The notes beneath the pieces were generated by a model, which was not told where the DNA came from, made no database searches, and saw only the letters and a program-made list of their open reading frames with translations. Source: Psychrobacter sp. ANT_WB68 (GTDB taxonomy: Bacteria; Pseudomonadota; Gammaproteobacteria; Pseudomonadales; Moraxellaceae). Taken from it: a DNA stretch of 64,000 bases. Positions 19,695 through 28,188 of this stretch are shown one piece after another; positions within the stretch are counted from its first letter, which is position 1; every line of letters begins with the position of its first letter. Made by a program: the position numbers and the translations under genes. Location: NCBI RefSeq assembly GCF_008369115.1, contig NZ_VOAZ01000005.1, positions 82,400 through 146,399 on the forward strand. The letters run 5' to 3'.

Positions 19695-20065
19695 TCGTCA
19701 CGTTCTCTTATTGCGTATACAAGGGCCGACATGGCTTAGACATTCTGTCTGTCCTCCTTTGACAACCAAACAGCTATCAATAGCAAACAGCCATCCCGCA
19801 TGCAGGCGCGCTTGTAATCGGTGATTATAAATATGAATTCTCCCTGACATTATAAGGGAAAAGACAGGTAGATTGCCATGCCTGTTTGCTGACTATGGTG
19901 TTTTTTCTTAAAAAACCTCGATAGCCACCTTCATTCGTTGGCTTTATGGCTTTTATTTGTTAGACTAAGCGGTCTTAATTTTTAGACGCCACGTAGTTCT
20001 AACTGTGGCTAATTACCCTTGTTCATACACGGTGTTAGTTAGTACAGTTTTAGTCAGTAAATTAT
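19695..20065. other. spacer between cytochrome gene and tRNA-Arg
   Basis: No gene, convincing hairpin or repeat is visible across these 371 bp, beyond short AGCCA/TGGCT symmetry near 19924-19943. It must contain the cytochrome c promoter (minus) and the tRNA promoter (plus), but I cannot place either with confidence. Confidence 0.4.
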
Positions 20066-20142
20066 GCGCTCGTAGCTCAGTTGGATAGAGTATCGGTCTC
20101 CGAAGCCGAGGGTCGTGGGTTCGATTCCCGCCGAGCGCACCA
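20066..20142 (+). tRNA. tRNA-Arg (anticodon CCG)
   Basis: The 77-nt cloverleaf starts GCGCTCG, pairing with CGAGCGC at 20132-20138, and the CCA end is encoded (20140-20142). The D arm (TAGCTCAGTTGGATAGAGTA), anticodon loop CTCCGAA giving CCG, and T arm with GGTTCGATTCC are all present. It reads CGG arginine codons. Confidence 0.97.
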
Positions 20143-20252
20143 ATCATCATGAATGATATTTTACCTTTGCCTAGTGTTCATTCTATAACTTAAATTTTCA
20201 TATTATTCACTATATACCTATATAAATAAATACCCTACATTAGGAGATAGTC

Positions 20253-20336
20253 TTGAATATTTTGTACATAGTTGCATTATTTTTTGCATCTGTGTTTTGG
20301 GTAGCAGTGATCTTCTGGCTTTTATTAAAACGATAA
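20253..20336 (+). CDS. 27-aa single-TM miniprotein
   Basis: The TTG-started frame follows a good ribosome site (AGGAGA, 5 bp upstream). The 27-residue product is almost one hydrophobic helix with three aromatic W/F positions and a basic end (LLLKR), typical of small membrane proteins that accompany larger complexes. No family is recognised. It lies 110 bp after the tRNA and before the convergent 20376 gene. The ribosome site and clean composition favour a real gene, but no homologue could be checked. Confidence 0.45.
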   Translation: MNILYIVALFFASVFWVAVIFWLLLKR

Positions 20337-20375
20337 GCAATCAAATCAATGTTATAAAGCCTCGCTTAACCTATC

Positions 20376-20741
20376 CTACTCTGCATCTTGTAAATTAGCG
20401 GTAAGCTGAGCACGGCTGGGTACACGGTGATAATTAATCACGGGTACGTCGCCCAAACGGCGCTGACCGACAGCAACTTTTTTATCTATCGTAATCATGG
20501 CAAGTTTTTTATGGTGCTTGCTGATTAGCAAATGATTGCTCTTACGGCTTACACGATAGTCAGGAAAATACTGCTGTACCAGCTCTGAGGTTTTGTGCAG
20601 CGCATCATTCATCGATGTTTTTTCGCCTTGTGACTTTACACTGTCGTTATCAGCGCCTTTAGGGGTGCGCGATTTTGCTAGTAACCATAGTCCAACCACG
20701 ACTGCTAGTAATATGACAAGCCACCACATTCCATCTATCAT
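20376..20741 (-). CDS. small membrane-anchored hypothetical protein
   Basis: The 121-aa protein has an N-terminal membrane helix (about 5-22) and a soluble domain with LVQQYFPDYRVSRKSNHLLI and KKLAMITIDKKVAVGQRRLG, which looks like a small alpha/beta fold. I do not recognise the family. It is divergent from the sirtuin gene with 35 bp between starts, so the two promoters must overlap. Confidence 0.65.
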   Translation of the reverse strand: MIDGMWWLVILLAVVVGLWLLAKSRTPKGADNDSVKSQGEKTSMNDALHKTSELVQQYFPDYRVSRKSNHLLISKHHKKLAMITIDKKVAVGQRRLGDVPVINYHRVPSRAQLTANLQDAE

Positions 20742-20776
20742 AGAAGTCTCTATCCATTCTTCATAAGGGTTAGGTC

Positions 20777-21577
20777 ATGTTAGCAGAATTATCATCAGCG
20801 TTAATAGCAGAAGTCGAACGTGCTGCCAAACTACTGGGCGCAAAACAGCATATTTGTATTTTAACAGGCGCAGGAATTTCCGCCGAAAGCGGTATCCCCA
20901 CTTTTCGAGATAAGCAGACAGGCCTATGGGAAAACTATGGTGCTGAAGACTTGGCGACACCAGAGGCTTTTACGCGCGACCCAAAGCTGGTTTGGTCATG
21001 GTATCAGTGGCGCAGACGAGTGGTTGCGGATAAAAAACCGAACCCTGCCCATGATGCCTTAGCACAGTGGCAGTACCATACTCAATCATCTGGTCAGAAA
21101 GTAACGCTTATTACCCAAAATGTCGATGATTTACATGAGCAGGCTGGCAGTACCGTTACCCATCTACATGGACACTTATGGCGCAATCGCTGTAGCCAAT
21201 GCGAGATACCCTATCAGAACAAGTCTAAGGGATCATATAGCAGCGCAGACAGCATGGATTATAGCGAGGCACTGATTAGTTGCCCGCATTGCGATGGCTA
21301 TATCAGACCAGATATTGTTTGGTTTGGCGAAGCGTTGCCTGTAGAGGCATGGGAGACGGCAGAAGAAGCGGCTGCTAACTGCGAAGTCTTTATCAGTATT
21401 GGTACATCCAGTCTCGTCTACCCTGCTGCTGGACTGGCACAGCTAGCAAAAGAAAATGGTGCCGAAATTATCGAGATAAACACAAATCCGACACCCAATA
21501 CTATCGTGGATATCACCTTAGCGGAAAAAGCGGGGATGGTAATGCCGTTATTAATCCAAAGAATCACTGCGCTGTAG
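20777..21577 (+). CDS. cobB: Sir2-family NAD-dependent protein deacylase, class III type
   Basis: The 266-aa enzyme removes acyl groups from lysines using NAD. Residues 31-44 hold GAGISAESGIPTFR (NAD site) and TQNVDDLHEQAG is at 113-124. H131 (HLHG) is the catalytic base. The zinc cysteines are C139, C142, C169 and C172. Y76 and R79 form the YxxR signature that in SIRT5 and CobB binds negatively charged acyl groups, so desuccinylase or demalonylase activity is likely. AAGGGTTAGG lies before the ATG. It is monocistronic and divergent from the 20376 gene. Confidence 0.92.
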   Translation: MLAELSSALIAEVERAAKLLGAKQHICILTGAGISAESGIPTFRDKQTGLWENYGAEDLATPEAFTRDPKLVWSWYQWRRRVVADKKPNPAHDALAQWQYHTQSSGQKVTLITQNVDDLHEQAGSTVTHLHGHLWRNRCSQCEIPYQNKSKGSYSSADSMDYSEALISCPHCDGYIRPDIVWFGEALPVEAWETAEEAAANCEVFISIGTSSLVYPAAGLAQLAKENGAEIIEINTNPTPNTIVDITLAEKAGMVMPLLIQRITAL

Positions 21578-21605
21578 TCGATTGACCCTAAAAGAATGGC
21601 AGTTG

Positions 21606-21655
21606 AAAAAAGAAAAGGCTTGACGATTTATACCAACCGTTAAGCCTTTACGATT
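21606..21655. terminator. bidirectional terminator between sirtuin and deaminase genes
   Basis: AAAGGCTTGACG pairs with CGTTAAGCCTTT (one G-U pair) around a 12-nt loop. T-rich tracts flank it on the minus strand. It lies between the convergent stops at 21577 and 21677. Confidence 0.7.
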
Positions 21656-21676
21656 AAGTTTTTATGCCATCAGTGC

Positions 21677-22675
21677 TTATCGCAGAGCGAGATCAACTTT
21701 CGCTAAGTATTCCTGTTTTAACGCATCGCTGATAAATGATGAGTGAAAAGAGTTCCTAACCAAAGTAATGATATCGTTTTCCGTTAGCGGCAGGTTTTCA
21801 CATAGATTGATAAAGTTTTGATTGATATAGCCCTTAAAATAGGCAGGATCATCGGAATTGACACTAACATTGAGACCATAATCTAACAGCGCTTTGATAT
21901 TATGCGCTTGATAGCTGTCAAAAACTTTGAGTTCGATATTGGAGTTTGGGCAAACCGTCAGCGGCATTTGCTCTTCTTTTAGGCGTTGCATCAACGCTGC
22001 ACTTTTTATCGATTGCACCCCATGGTCAATTCTGTTGATATCTAATAAGTCTAATGCCTCATAAATATACGAAAAGTCCGCTTCTTCGCCAGCATGAGCA
22101 ACCAACTTAAAGCCCGCTTCTTTGGCTTTTTTAAAGACCTCTTTAAACTTAGCAGGTGGATTACCCAATTCCGAAGAATCAAGACCGACACCGATAATAT
22201 CATCCTTAAACGCCAGCGCTTCTTCTAATGTTTCAAACGCGTCTTCTTGCGATAAATGCCTTAAAAAACACATGATAATGCAAGAGGTAATGCCATATTG
22301 TGCTTTAGCATCAGCGAGTGCCTCTTTGATACCCGTAATAACGGCTTCAAAAGGTACGCCTCTTGTGGTGTGCGTTTGCGGGTCAAAAAATATCTCAGTA
22401 TGAATGACATTGTCTTCTACACACTTAAGGATATATTCCCACGTCAAATCATAAAAATCGTCTTTGGTCATCAGGACATTGGCGCCCGCATAATAAATGT
22501 CTAAAAAGGTTTGTAGATTGGTAAAGTTATAGGCGCGGCGTACATCTTCGATGTCATTATAAGGGATGTCTATATTATTCTTTTTCGCCAATCTGAACAT
22601 GAGCTCCGGTTCTAATGAGCCTTCAATATGCAAATGCAGTTCTGCTTTTGGTAATTTCTTTATTAATTCAATCAT
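21677..22675 (-). CDS. adenine deaminase of the adenosine-deaminase family
   Basis: The 332-aa zinc hydrolase of the add superfamily has metal ligands H14 and H16 (ELHLHIEGSL), H194 (VAHAGEE) and D275. E197 and H218 are catalytic. At 166-169 it carries DSSE (GLDSSELGNPPAKF). To my knowledge this is characteristic of the adenine deaminases of Pseudomonas and yeast Aah1, whereas true adenosine deaminases have an AGDE-type segment there. I therefore call it an adenine deaminase (adenine to hypoxanthine, purine salvage), although automatic pipelines often name it adenosine deaminase. Confidence 0.85.
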   Translation of the reverse strand: MIELIKKLPKAELHLHIEGSLEPELMFRLAKKNNIDIPYNDIEDVRRAYNFTNLQTFLDIYYAGANVLMTKDDFYDLTWEYILKCVEDNVIHTEIFFDPQTHTTRGVPFEAVITGIKEALADAKAQYGITSCIIMCFLRHLSQEDAFETLEEALAFKDDIIGVGLDSSELGNPPAKFKEVFKKAKEAGFKLVAHAGEEADFSYIYEALDLLDINRIDHGVQSIKSAALMQRLKEEQMPLTVCPNSNIELKVFDSYQAHNIKALLDYGLNVSVNSDDPAYFKGYINQNFINLCENLPLTENDIITLVRNSFHSSFISDALKQEYLAKVDLALR

Positions 22676-22875
22676 AGTGTTCCAGTAATGGCTTTTACAA
22701 GCGCTGCTTTTGTCAGCGTTGTTTATCTTTAGAAGCTGTATTATATTTCAATTAGCCATAAAACCCTATAGACAAACACCGAACCATTGCATTCAGCTGT
22801 GAATACCACTTTATAAAGGTTACTTGATAAAAGCCAATTCAAAAACACTGTGTTAAAAACACTATTCCAAAAACG

Positions 22876-23400
22876 TTACTTTAAAAATACCACGGTATCA
22901 GACAGCTCATTACCAGCGGGATCATTCCCAAGATGATAATACTGACGCAATAACTGACCTACCTCATCTAACAGCTGTGCTAAGCTTTCTTCGGTTTTTT
23001 GATTGGCAATACTTGAGACCGCTTTTTCGCACATAGCACTCCACACGGTCGGACTCACGTGCGTGCTGATACCGCGATCAGCGACGATTTCTAGCTTATG
23101 CTCGCAGATATTGACGTAGATTAAAACGCCGGTATTTTCTTCCGTATCCCAAACGCGATATTCGCTAAACAAATCAATCGCACGGTCACGACAATCCATA
23201 TGATAAGCATCTTGGATAGGTAAGTGATTTTCAATAATTAAAAACACCTCCCCGCGATGGCCACGCTCAGCCAGCCGCACCTGCTCTGTTAGCCGAGCTT
23301 TAGCGGCTGGGGTCAGCCATTTGCTATGCAGCATAGGGACAAACAGTACTTGACGCCACCAACGAGCAAAACTTGCCTGCGACGAATTGCTTTTTACCAT
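22876..23400 (-). CDS. TPM domain protein
   Basis: The 174-aa protein has no obvious membrane helix. The TPM (TLP18.3/Psb32/MOLO-1) domain covers about residues 20-160, with LTEQVRLAERGHRGEVFLIIENH, DLFSEYRVWDTEENTGVLIYV and KLEIVADRGI as landmarks. The domain is found in membrane-quality and phosphatase-like proteins, but the biochemical role is not settled. It lies 62 bp after the larger TPM gene, in the same direction, and completes a LemA-TPM-TPM operon. Confidence 0.88.
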   Translation of the reverse strand: MVKSNSSQASFARWWRQVLFVPMLHSKWLTPAAKARLTEQVRLAERGHRGEVFLIIENHLPIQDAYHMDCRDRAIDLFSEYRVWDTEENTGVLIYVNICEHKLEIVADRGISTHVSPTVWSAMCEKAVSSIANQKTEESLAQLLDEVGQLLRQYYHLGNDPAGNELSDTVVFLK

Positions 23401-23462
23401 TATATTATTTCCTCAAGTACGCCATTACTGGCAGTCATCTAATGTCTGAACCCAACAAGCTG

Positions 23463-24671
23463 TTACCAAGAGCCGCCTGCACCACCGCCGCCAAAGCCAC
23501 CACCACCGCCGCCGAAGCCGCCACCGCCAAAACCACCGCCGCCGAAGCCGCCACTACCGCCACCCATACCCGGTAAGAACACCATGCCACCGCCACCGCG
23601 TCCTCCACGACCGCCGCGCCCGCCACCTGAACCGCGAGAAATTAAAAACAGCCATAGAAATATCGCCATAATTAATGTCATAAAGAAACCGCCGCCCAAT
23701 GCCAGTGAGCCTGCAAAGAAACCGCCCGCGGTCAGAATAGAGCCAAATATGCGCCCAAAGATACTGGTAATAAAGCTTCCAAATATCATTGCCATCACGA
23801 ATAAAAATACTGGCGATGGGTTTTCACCAATATCACTTTGGCTTTGGCTGCGTTCAGCCGCTTGCGCATCAGCGCGCGCTAACACTTCAGGGTCAGCAGT
23901 CAGACGCGTTTGCAGAGCACCAACGCCGGCCAATATCCCAGCGCCATAGTCATTTTGCTTAAATAGCGGTGTGATATCTTCACGGATAATACGGTTGACC
24001 GCAGAATCGGGCAACACCCCCTCTAATCCATAACCAGTTAAAATATACATATCGCGGTCATTGACGGCAACGACCATCAGCAAACCATCATCAATGTCTT
24101 TATTACCAAGCTGCCATTTTTCTGCAACCTGTAACGCATAATCAAATATTGGTATGCCATTGGTCGTCGGGACGATGACAACCGCTGCTTGCGCCAAACC
24201 TTGCTGATAAATGCTTCTAAGCTGCGCCTCTAAGCGTTGTTTTTCTTGCGGGTTTAAGATATTGGCTTGATCAACAACGGGTGAATTCAGTATCAGCTTA
24301 TTGGCATCGACACCTTTAGCGCTTGACTGTACAGGCGGCTTAGCGGATGTTCCCGCTCGTGTCCCTGCTGCATTTTCGCTACTGCCCTTAGTAGCGTTTG
24401 CCGCATTGGGGTTAATAGCATCATTACCAAGAATGGCCTCATTAATCGCTTCGTTACCTAAGACCGCATCATTGATGGCTTCATTAGACTCTGCAGCTTT
24501 TGCAATAGCCACCAATTCCTCGACACTACGATTTTGCATATCCGAGGCACTATCGGTAGCGACAGCAATATTATTATTAACATCGGCATTGGAAGCAGCA
24601 TGCAACACAGAGCCACTAGCAATGCCTAATGTGAATAATAATGCGGATAAGAGTGCTTTTGAATTATTCAT
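23463..24671 (-). CDS. YgcG-type TPM domain membrane protein with Gly-rich tail
   Basis: The 402-aa protein has a signal peptide (about 1-25), a linker with three degenerate 10-residue repeats (NEAINDAVLG, NEAINEAILG, NDAINPNAAN; about 63-92), and a TPM domain (about 130-250, VDQANILNPQEKQRL...GYGLEGVLPDSAVNRII). Two hydrophobic segments follow (about 285-345), then a 55-residue tail mostly of glycine with phenylalanine, ending GGAGGSW. Glycine-rich tails are typical of YgcG-like proteins encoded with LemA. Its GC-rich repetitive end makes false antisense frames. Confidence 0.9.
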   Translation of the reverse strand: MNNSKALLSALLFTLGIASGSVLHAASNADVNNNIAVATDSASDMQNRSVEELVAIAKAAESNEAINDAVLGNEAINEAILGNDAINPNAANATKGSSENAAGTRAGTSAKPPVQSSAKGVDANKLILNSPVVDQANILNPQEKQRLEAQLRSIYQQGLAQAAVVIVPTTNGIPIFDYALQVAEKWQLGNKDIDDGLLMVVAVNDRDMYILTGYGLEGVLPDSAVNRIIREDITPLFKQNDYGAGILAGVGALQTRLTADPEVLARADAQAAERSQSQSDIGENPSPVFLFVMAMIFGSFITSIFGRIFGSILTAGGFFAGSLALGGGFFMTLIMAIFLWLFLISRGSGGGRGGRGGRGGGGMVFLPGMGGGSGGFGGGGFGGGGFGGGGGGFGGGGAGGSW

Positions 24672-24810
24672 CTAATCTATACCACCTCAAATAACATCTG
24701 TACTAAATCAATGGCTGCGAAACCAAACTAACTACTGCAAAGCAGCGGATAAAGATTCGTTTGATAGATAAAATCAAAGAAAACTCCTCTTTATCCACCC
24801 TAACTTTACC

Positions 24811-25443
24811 TTACTGAGCCGTCTTCGCATTGTCATTACCGAAGTTAACACTTGGCGCAGTCGATATTTCTGTCTCATTAGCCACGCTAAAGTTTGGCTT
24901 TGGACCCATACCGAATACTTTGGCGGTAATGTTGGTTGGGAACTGGCGCACAGTGGTGTTATAGCCCTGAACTTCTTGGATATAACGGTTGCGAGCAACG
25001 GCAATACGATTTTCCGTACCTTCAAGCTGAGCCTGTAAATCTTGGAACAAGGCATCTGACTTTAGCTCAGGATAACGCTCAGAAACTGCCATTAGGCGTG
25101 ATAGCGCCCCAGTCATCTGGTCTTGGGCGGCGGCATAACGTTCCATCGCTGCAGGGTCATTGAGCAGCTCTGGCGTAATAGTAATACCACCAGCTTGTGA
25201 GCGCGCAGCAGCAACCTGAGTAAATACTTCTTGTTCTTGCTTAGCATATTGCTGCACAACTTTGACTAAGTTTGGCACCAAGTCCGAACGGCGCTGATAT
25301 TGGTTGACGACTTCCGACCATGAAGCGGTGACTTGCTCGTCTTGCGCTTGCAGATTGTTATAACCACAACCTGTCAAACCAATGGTAGAGGTGGCTAATA
25401 CAGCTGATAGCAACATAGGTTTTACAATAGATTTACGTGTCAT
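24811..25443 (-). CDS. lemA: LemA family lipoprotein
   Basis: The 210-aa protein starts at the ATG at 25443 (AGGAGA 7 bp upstream, rather than the in-frame ATG at 25512). The signal peptide ends in a lipobox LTGC (C26). The LemA helical domain follows, with QRRSDLVPNLVKVVQQYAKQEQEVF (quoted in parts) near residues 50-75, YPELKSDALFQDLQAQLEGTENRIAVARNRYI and VRQFPTNITAKVFG near the end. LemA is a lipoprotein of unknown mechanism usually coded with TPM/YgcG partners, as here. Confidence 0.92.
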   Translation of the reverse strand: MTRKSIVKPMLLSAVLATSTIGLTGCGYNNLQAQDEQVTASWSEVVNQYQRRSDLVPNLVKVVQQYAKQEQEVFTQVAAARSQAGGITITPELLNDPAAMERYAAAQDQMTGALSRLMAVSERYPELKSDALFQDLQAQLEGTENRIAVARNRYIQEVQGYNTTVRQFPTNITAKVFGMGPKPNFSVANETEISTAPSVNFGNDNAKTAQ

Positions 25444-26427
25444 CGTTGACTCTCCTAAGAATGATAAATAACAAACAAGACGTTTTTTAAGCGCTTTTTT
25501 AATCATACACATTTCTATAGACTTATATGTCGTCCTCTACAAATGTGTCGCCTATAATATATTGTGCTAATAATGGCGCTATCATGTTACTTTTACAATT
25601 CATCGTTACCAAAACACAACCGCAAAAGCACAGCGCCTAGCAAGAGCCTTTGCGCATTTTCAAGGATTTCTTGTTCCATTAATCCTTACTATATTTTTAG
25701 CAATATTCAAAAAATGGTTAAAAAACCATGACAAACAAAGGATTCTATCAAGCTCTATCATGAACTAAGGATGAATAAACGCTATATATGAACGTTCTTA
25801 TAAAGAAAATTCTAGTAATTAACTGAAAAATATGGCAAATTGCAGTTACGTAGCCGTACGGTTTGAATACATTTGGTAGTGGACTTATTATCTTTTTGAT
25901 ACTAGCAAGTTGCTAATACCTTCTTAAAAAGGATTAGTAGGTAGACAGAAGCCTGCTATTTCATACTACTATACAGATGTGGCCTACCAATATGGCTCAT
26001 AGCAAGTTGATTGCCATCACCTCGATGATGGATATTTAATATTATAACCGCCTGTCTTATCCGCTGCTCTACTTATAACGGCTCCAATATCTATGATGTG
26101 ATGACAGACTATCGTCATCAGTCAGCAACAAGATAGAGAAAAAATAGCAACCGTTAATCATTTATTACCATATATAAGCAAATCGCTTTGGTGAATAGTT
26201 AACACTGATAAACGTTTGCCTATGGTTAATAGTAATAATAATCCAAGCGGATAAAGACAGACAACTACAGTCCATTCTTGGTGGCTATGCACATATGAAG
26301 CTTAAAAGATAATTTTAAGTCTATGCAAACAATTTAAGTGGTTAGCATTAATAAGGATATTAAATCGCTAGCTCACTCTTTGTATCTTCATATCTAGTCA
26401 TTTTGAGACAGTTGAAGGAATAGATAT
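25444..26427. other. 984-bp gap before the AGCS gene
   Basis: This is the largest gap in the window. 25985-26137 carries a probable decayed Fic-domain fragment. The rest is AT-rich with no open gene. I see no tRNA or strong hairpin in the remaining portion. The promoters for lemA (minus) and the AGCS gene (plus) must lie here but are not placed. Confidence 0.5.
25985..26137 (+). pseudogene. probable decayed Fic-domain gene fragment
   Basis: Across several frames I read NMAHSKLIAI, then (after a shift) a D-D-G stretch, IFNII, LSYPLLYL and YDVMTDYRHQ. In order these resemble the Fic core of the form MA.HYQFEAIHPF.DGNGR, GRI.NILY, L.PVLYLS and YY.LLQ.VR. The HPFxDGNGR catalytic loop itself is not intact, and stops and shifts break the reading. 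I infer an inactive remnant. Chance similarity cannot be excluded without a translated search. Confidence 0.35.
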
Positions 26428-27978
26428 ATGGAAGGTTTAGTCAATTTAGTAAACGGAATTATCTGGAGCCCCGCATTAATTTACTTATGCTTGGGCGCCG
26501 GTCTATTTTATTCCATCATGACGCGCTTTGTACAAGTACGTTTATTCGGTGAAATGATCAAATTGCTATTTACTGGTAAATCTAGTGAACAAGGCATTTC
26601 ATCGTTTCAGGCACTTGCCGTCTCGCTTGCTGGTCGTGTGGGTATGGGTAACATCGCAGGGGTAGCAGCTGCTATCGGCTTCGGTGGTCCTGGTGCTGTA
26701 TTTTGGATGTGGGTTGTAGCCTTCTTAGGCGCTTCTACTGCCTATGTTGAATCTACACTGGCACAGATTTATAAAGAAAAAGATGTGATTACTGGCGAAT
26801 ATCGTGGTGGCCCTGCCTATTACTTTGAACGTGCGCTTGGCCAAAAATGGTACGGTATCCTTTTCGCAATCGCTTCTATTTTATCATGTGGTATGTTCTT
26901 ACCTGGTGTACAGGCGAATGGCGTTATTAGTGCTTTTGCCCAAGTCATGGGTGAAGGAACTATCATGAATGTGGCAGGATTAGAAGTCGGCTCTATGCGT
27001 CTGGTCGGTCTCGCTATCATTTTGGTAATCCTAGGTATCATCATCTTCGGTGGTATTAAACGCATTGCAACCTTTACTGAGTACGCCGTTCCGTTTATGG
27101 CAATCGGTTATATTTTGTTAGCCTTAATTATCATGTTCAGTAATTTCAGTTTGATACCAGATGTATTTGGTTTGATTATCGGTGATGCATTTACTGCACA
27201 AGCGGGTTTTGGTGCGGCAATTGGTTGGGGTGTAAAACGTGGTATTTACTCTAATGAAGCCGGTCAAGGTACAGGTCCTCACGCTGCTGCTGCTGCTGAA
27301 GTCCAGCATCCATCACAGCAAGGTTTAGTACAAGCATTCTCAGTTTACGTTGATACGTTACTGGTTTGTTCTGCTACCGCATTTATGATTCTGTCTACTG
27401 GCATGTATAACATTCAAGGTACGTTACCAGATGGTCAGTTCATTCTACAAAATGTAGCTGCTGCTACTGAAATTAATTCACCAGCCTTCACACAAATGGC
27501 AATGCAATCAGTATACGGTACTTTTGGTAATGTGTTTATCGCAATCGCTGTATTTTTCTTTGCCTTTACAACCATCTTGGCTTACTACTATATTGCGGAA
27601 GTTAACGTTACTTATTTAACACGCTTTATCGGTCGCGGTGCTCATAAAACAGGTCTTTTCTTAGCTAAAGTCTTAATCATGGTGATGGTTGCCTACGGTG
27701 GTCTTAACTCAGCAGGCTATGTTTGGGCTATTGGTGATATCGGTGTTGGTCTTATGGCTTGGCTGAATATCGTTGGTATCTTGATTATCTTCTTTGTGGC
27801 TCGCCCAACGCTTACTATGCTTAGAGACTATGAGTCGCAACTTAAAGCTGGCGTGACAGAATATACTTTTGATCCAGCAAAATTTGGTATCAAAAACGCC
27901 CCTTATTGGGAAGAGCGTCATTTGAAACAGCAACAAAAAATGGCAGCACAAGACCCACTACATAAAGAGCATCGTTAA
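26428..27978 (+). CDS. sodium:alanine/glycine symporter, AGCS family
   Basis: The 516-aa inner-membrane protein has about ten to eleven hydrophobic segments. The AGCS hallmarks are present: GRVGMGNIAGVA...GGPGAVFWMW near residues 70-95, YRGGPAYYFE near 124, and the substrate motif GWGVKRGIYSNEAGQGTGPHA near 267-288. It imports small neutral amino acids (alanine, glycine) with Na+. The exact substrate is not readable. It is monocistronic, with GAAGGAA before the ATG and a terminator after it. Confidence 0.93.
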   Translation: MEGLVNLVNGIIWSPALIYLCLGAGLFYSIMTRFVQVRLFGEMIKLLFTGKSSEQGISSFQALAVSLAGRVGMGNIAGVAAAIGFGGPGAVFWMWVVAFLGASTAYVESTLAQIYKEKDVITGEYRGGPAYYFERALGQKWYGILFAIASILSCGMFLPGVQANGVISAFAQVMGEGTIMNVAGLEVGSMRLVGLAIILVILGIIIFGGIKRIATFTEYAVPFMAIGYILLALIIMFSNFSLIPDVFGLIIGDAFTAQAGFGAAIGWGVKRGIYSNEAGQGTGPHAAAAAEVQHPSQQGLVQAFSVYVDTLLVCSATAFMILSTGMYNIQGTLPDGQFILQNVAAATEINSPAFTQMAMQSVYGTFGNVFIAIAVFFFAFTTILAYYYIAEVNVTYLTRFIGRGAHKTGLFLAKVLIMVMVAYGGLNSAGYVWAIGDIGVGLMAWLNIVGILIIFFVARPTLTMLRDYESQLKAGVTEYTFDPAKFGIKNAPYWEERHLKQQQKMAAQDPLHKEHR

Positions 27979-28017
27979 TCCTCTTTAAAGTGTGTGCTTA
28001 CTCGCCAATGTATGAAA

Positions 28018-28048
28018 AAGCCCGAGACCATCGTCTCGGGCTTCTTTG
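28018..28048 (+). terminator. terminator of the AGCS gene
   Basis: A perfect stem AAGCCCGAGAC/GTCTCGGGCTT with a CATC loop is followed by CTTTGTT. It lies 40 bp past the AGCS stop. Confidence 0.85.
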
Positions 28049-28120
28049 TTCGCATGATTTTGACATGAAGATATTTAAATATAAAGTATTGAAGTATTTT
28101 GCGATAAGTCAGTAGATACA

Positions 28121-28150
28121 AAGAAGCCTAGCTCTGCGGCTAGGCTTCTT
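28121..28150 (-). terminator. terminator of the first fasciclin gene
   Basis: A perfect 12-bp stem AAGAAGCCTAGC/GCTAGGCTTCTT with a 6-nt loop lies 38 bp past the stop of the 28189 gene on the minus strand. The tail is short (TTTGTAT). Confidence 0.75.
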
Positions 28151-28188
28151 AGAGACTATCTAATATTAGTTACATGGATAAAATAAGC

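Noticed and set aside
23373..23949. Plus-strand Ala/Pro-rich frames opposite the TPM gene
   Set aside because: They arise from the GC-rich glycine-coding tail on the minus strand; composition is nearly only Pro/Ala/Arg and no start context exists.
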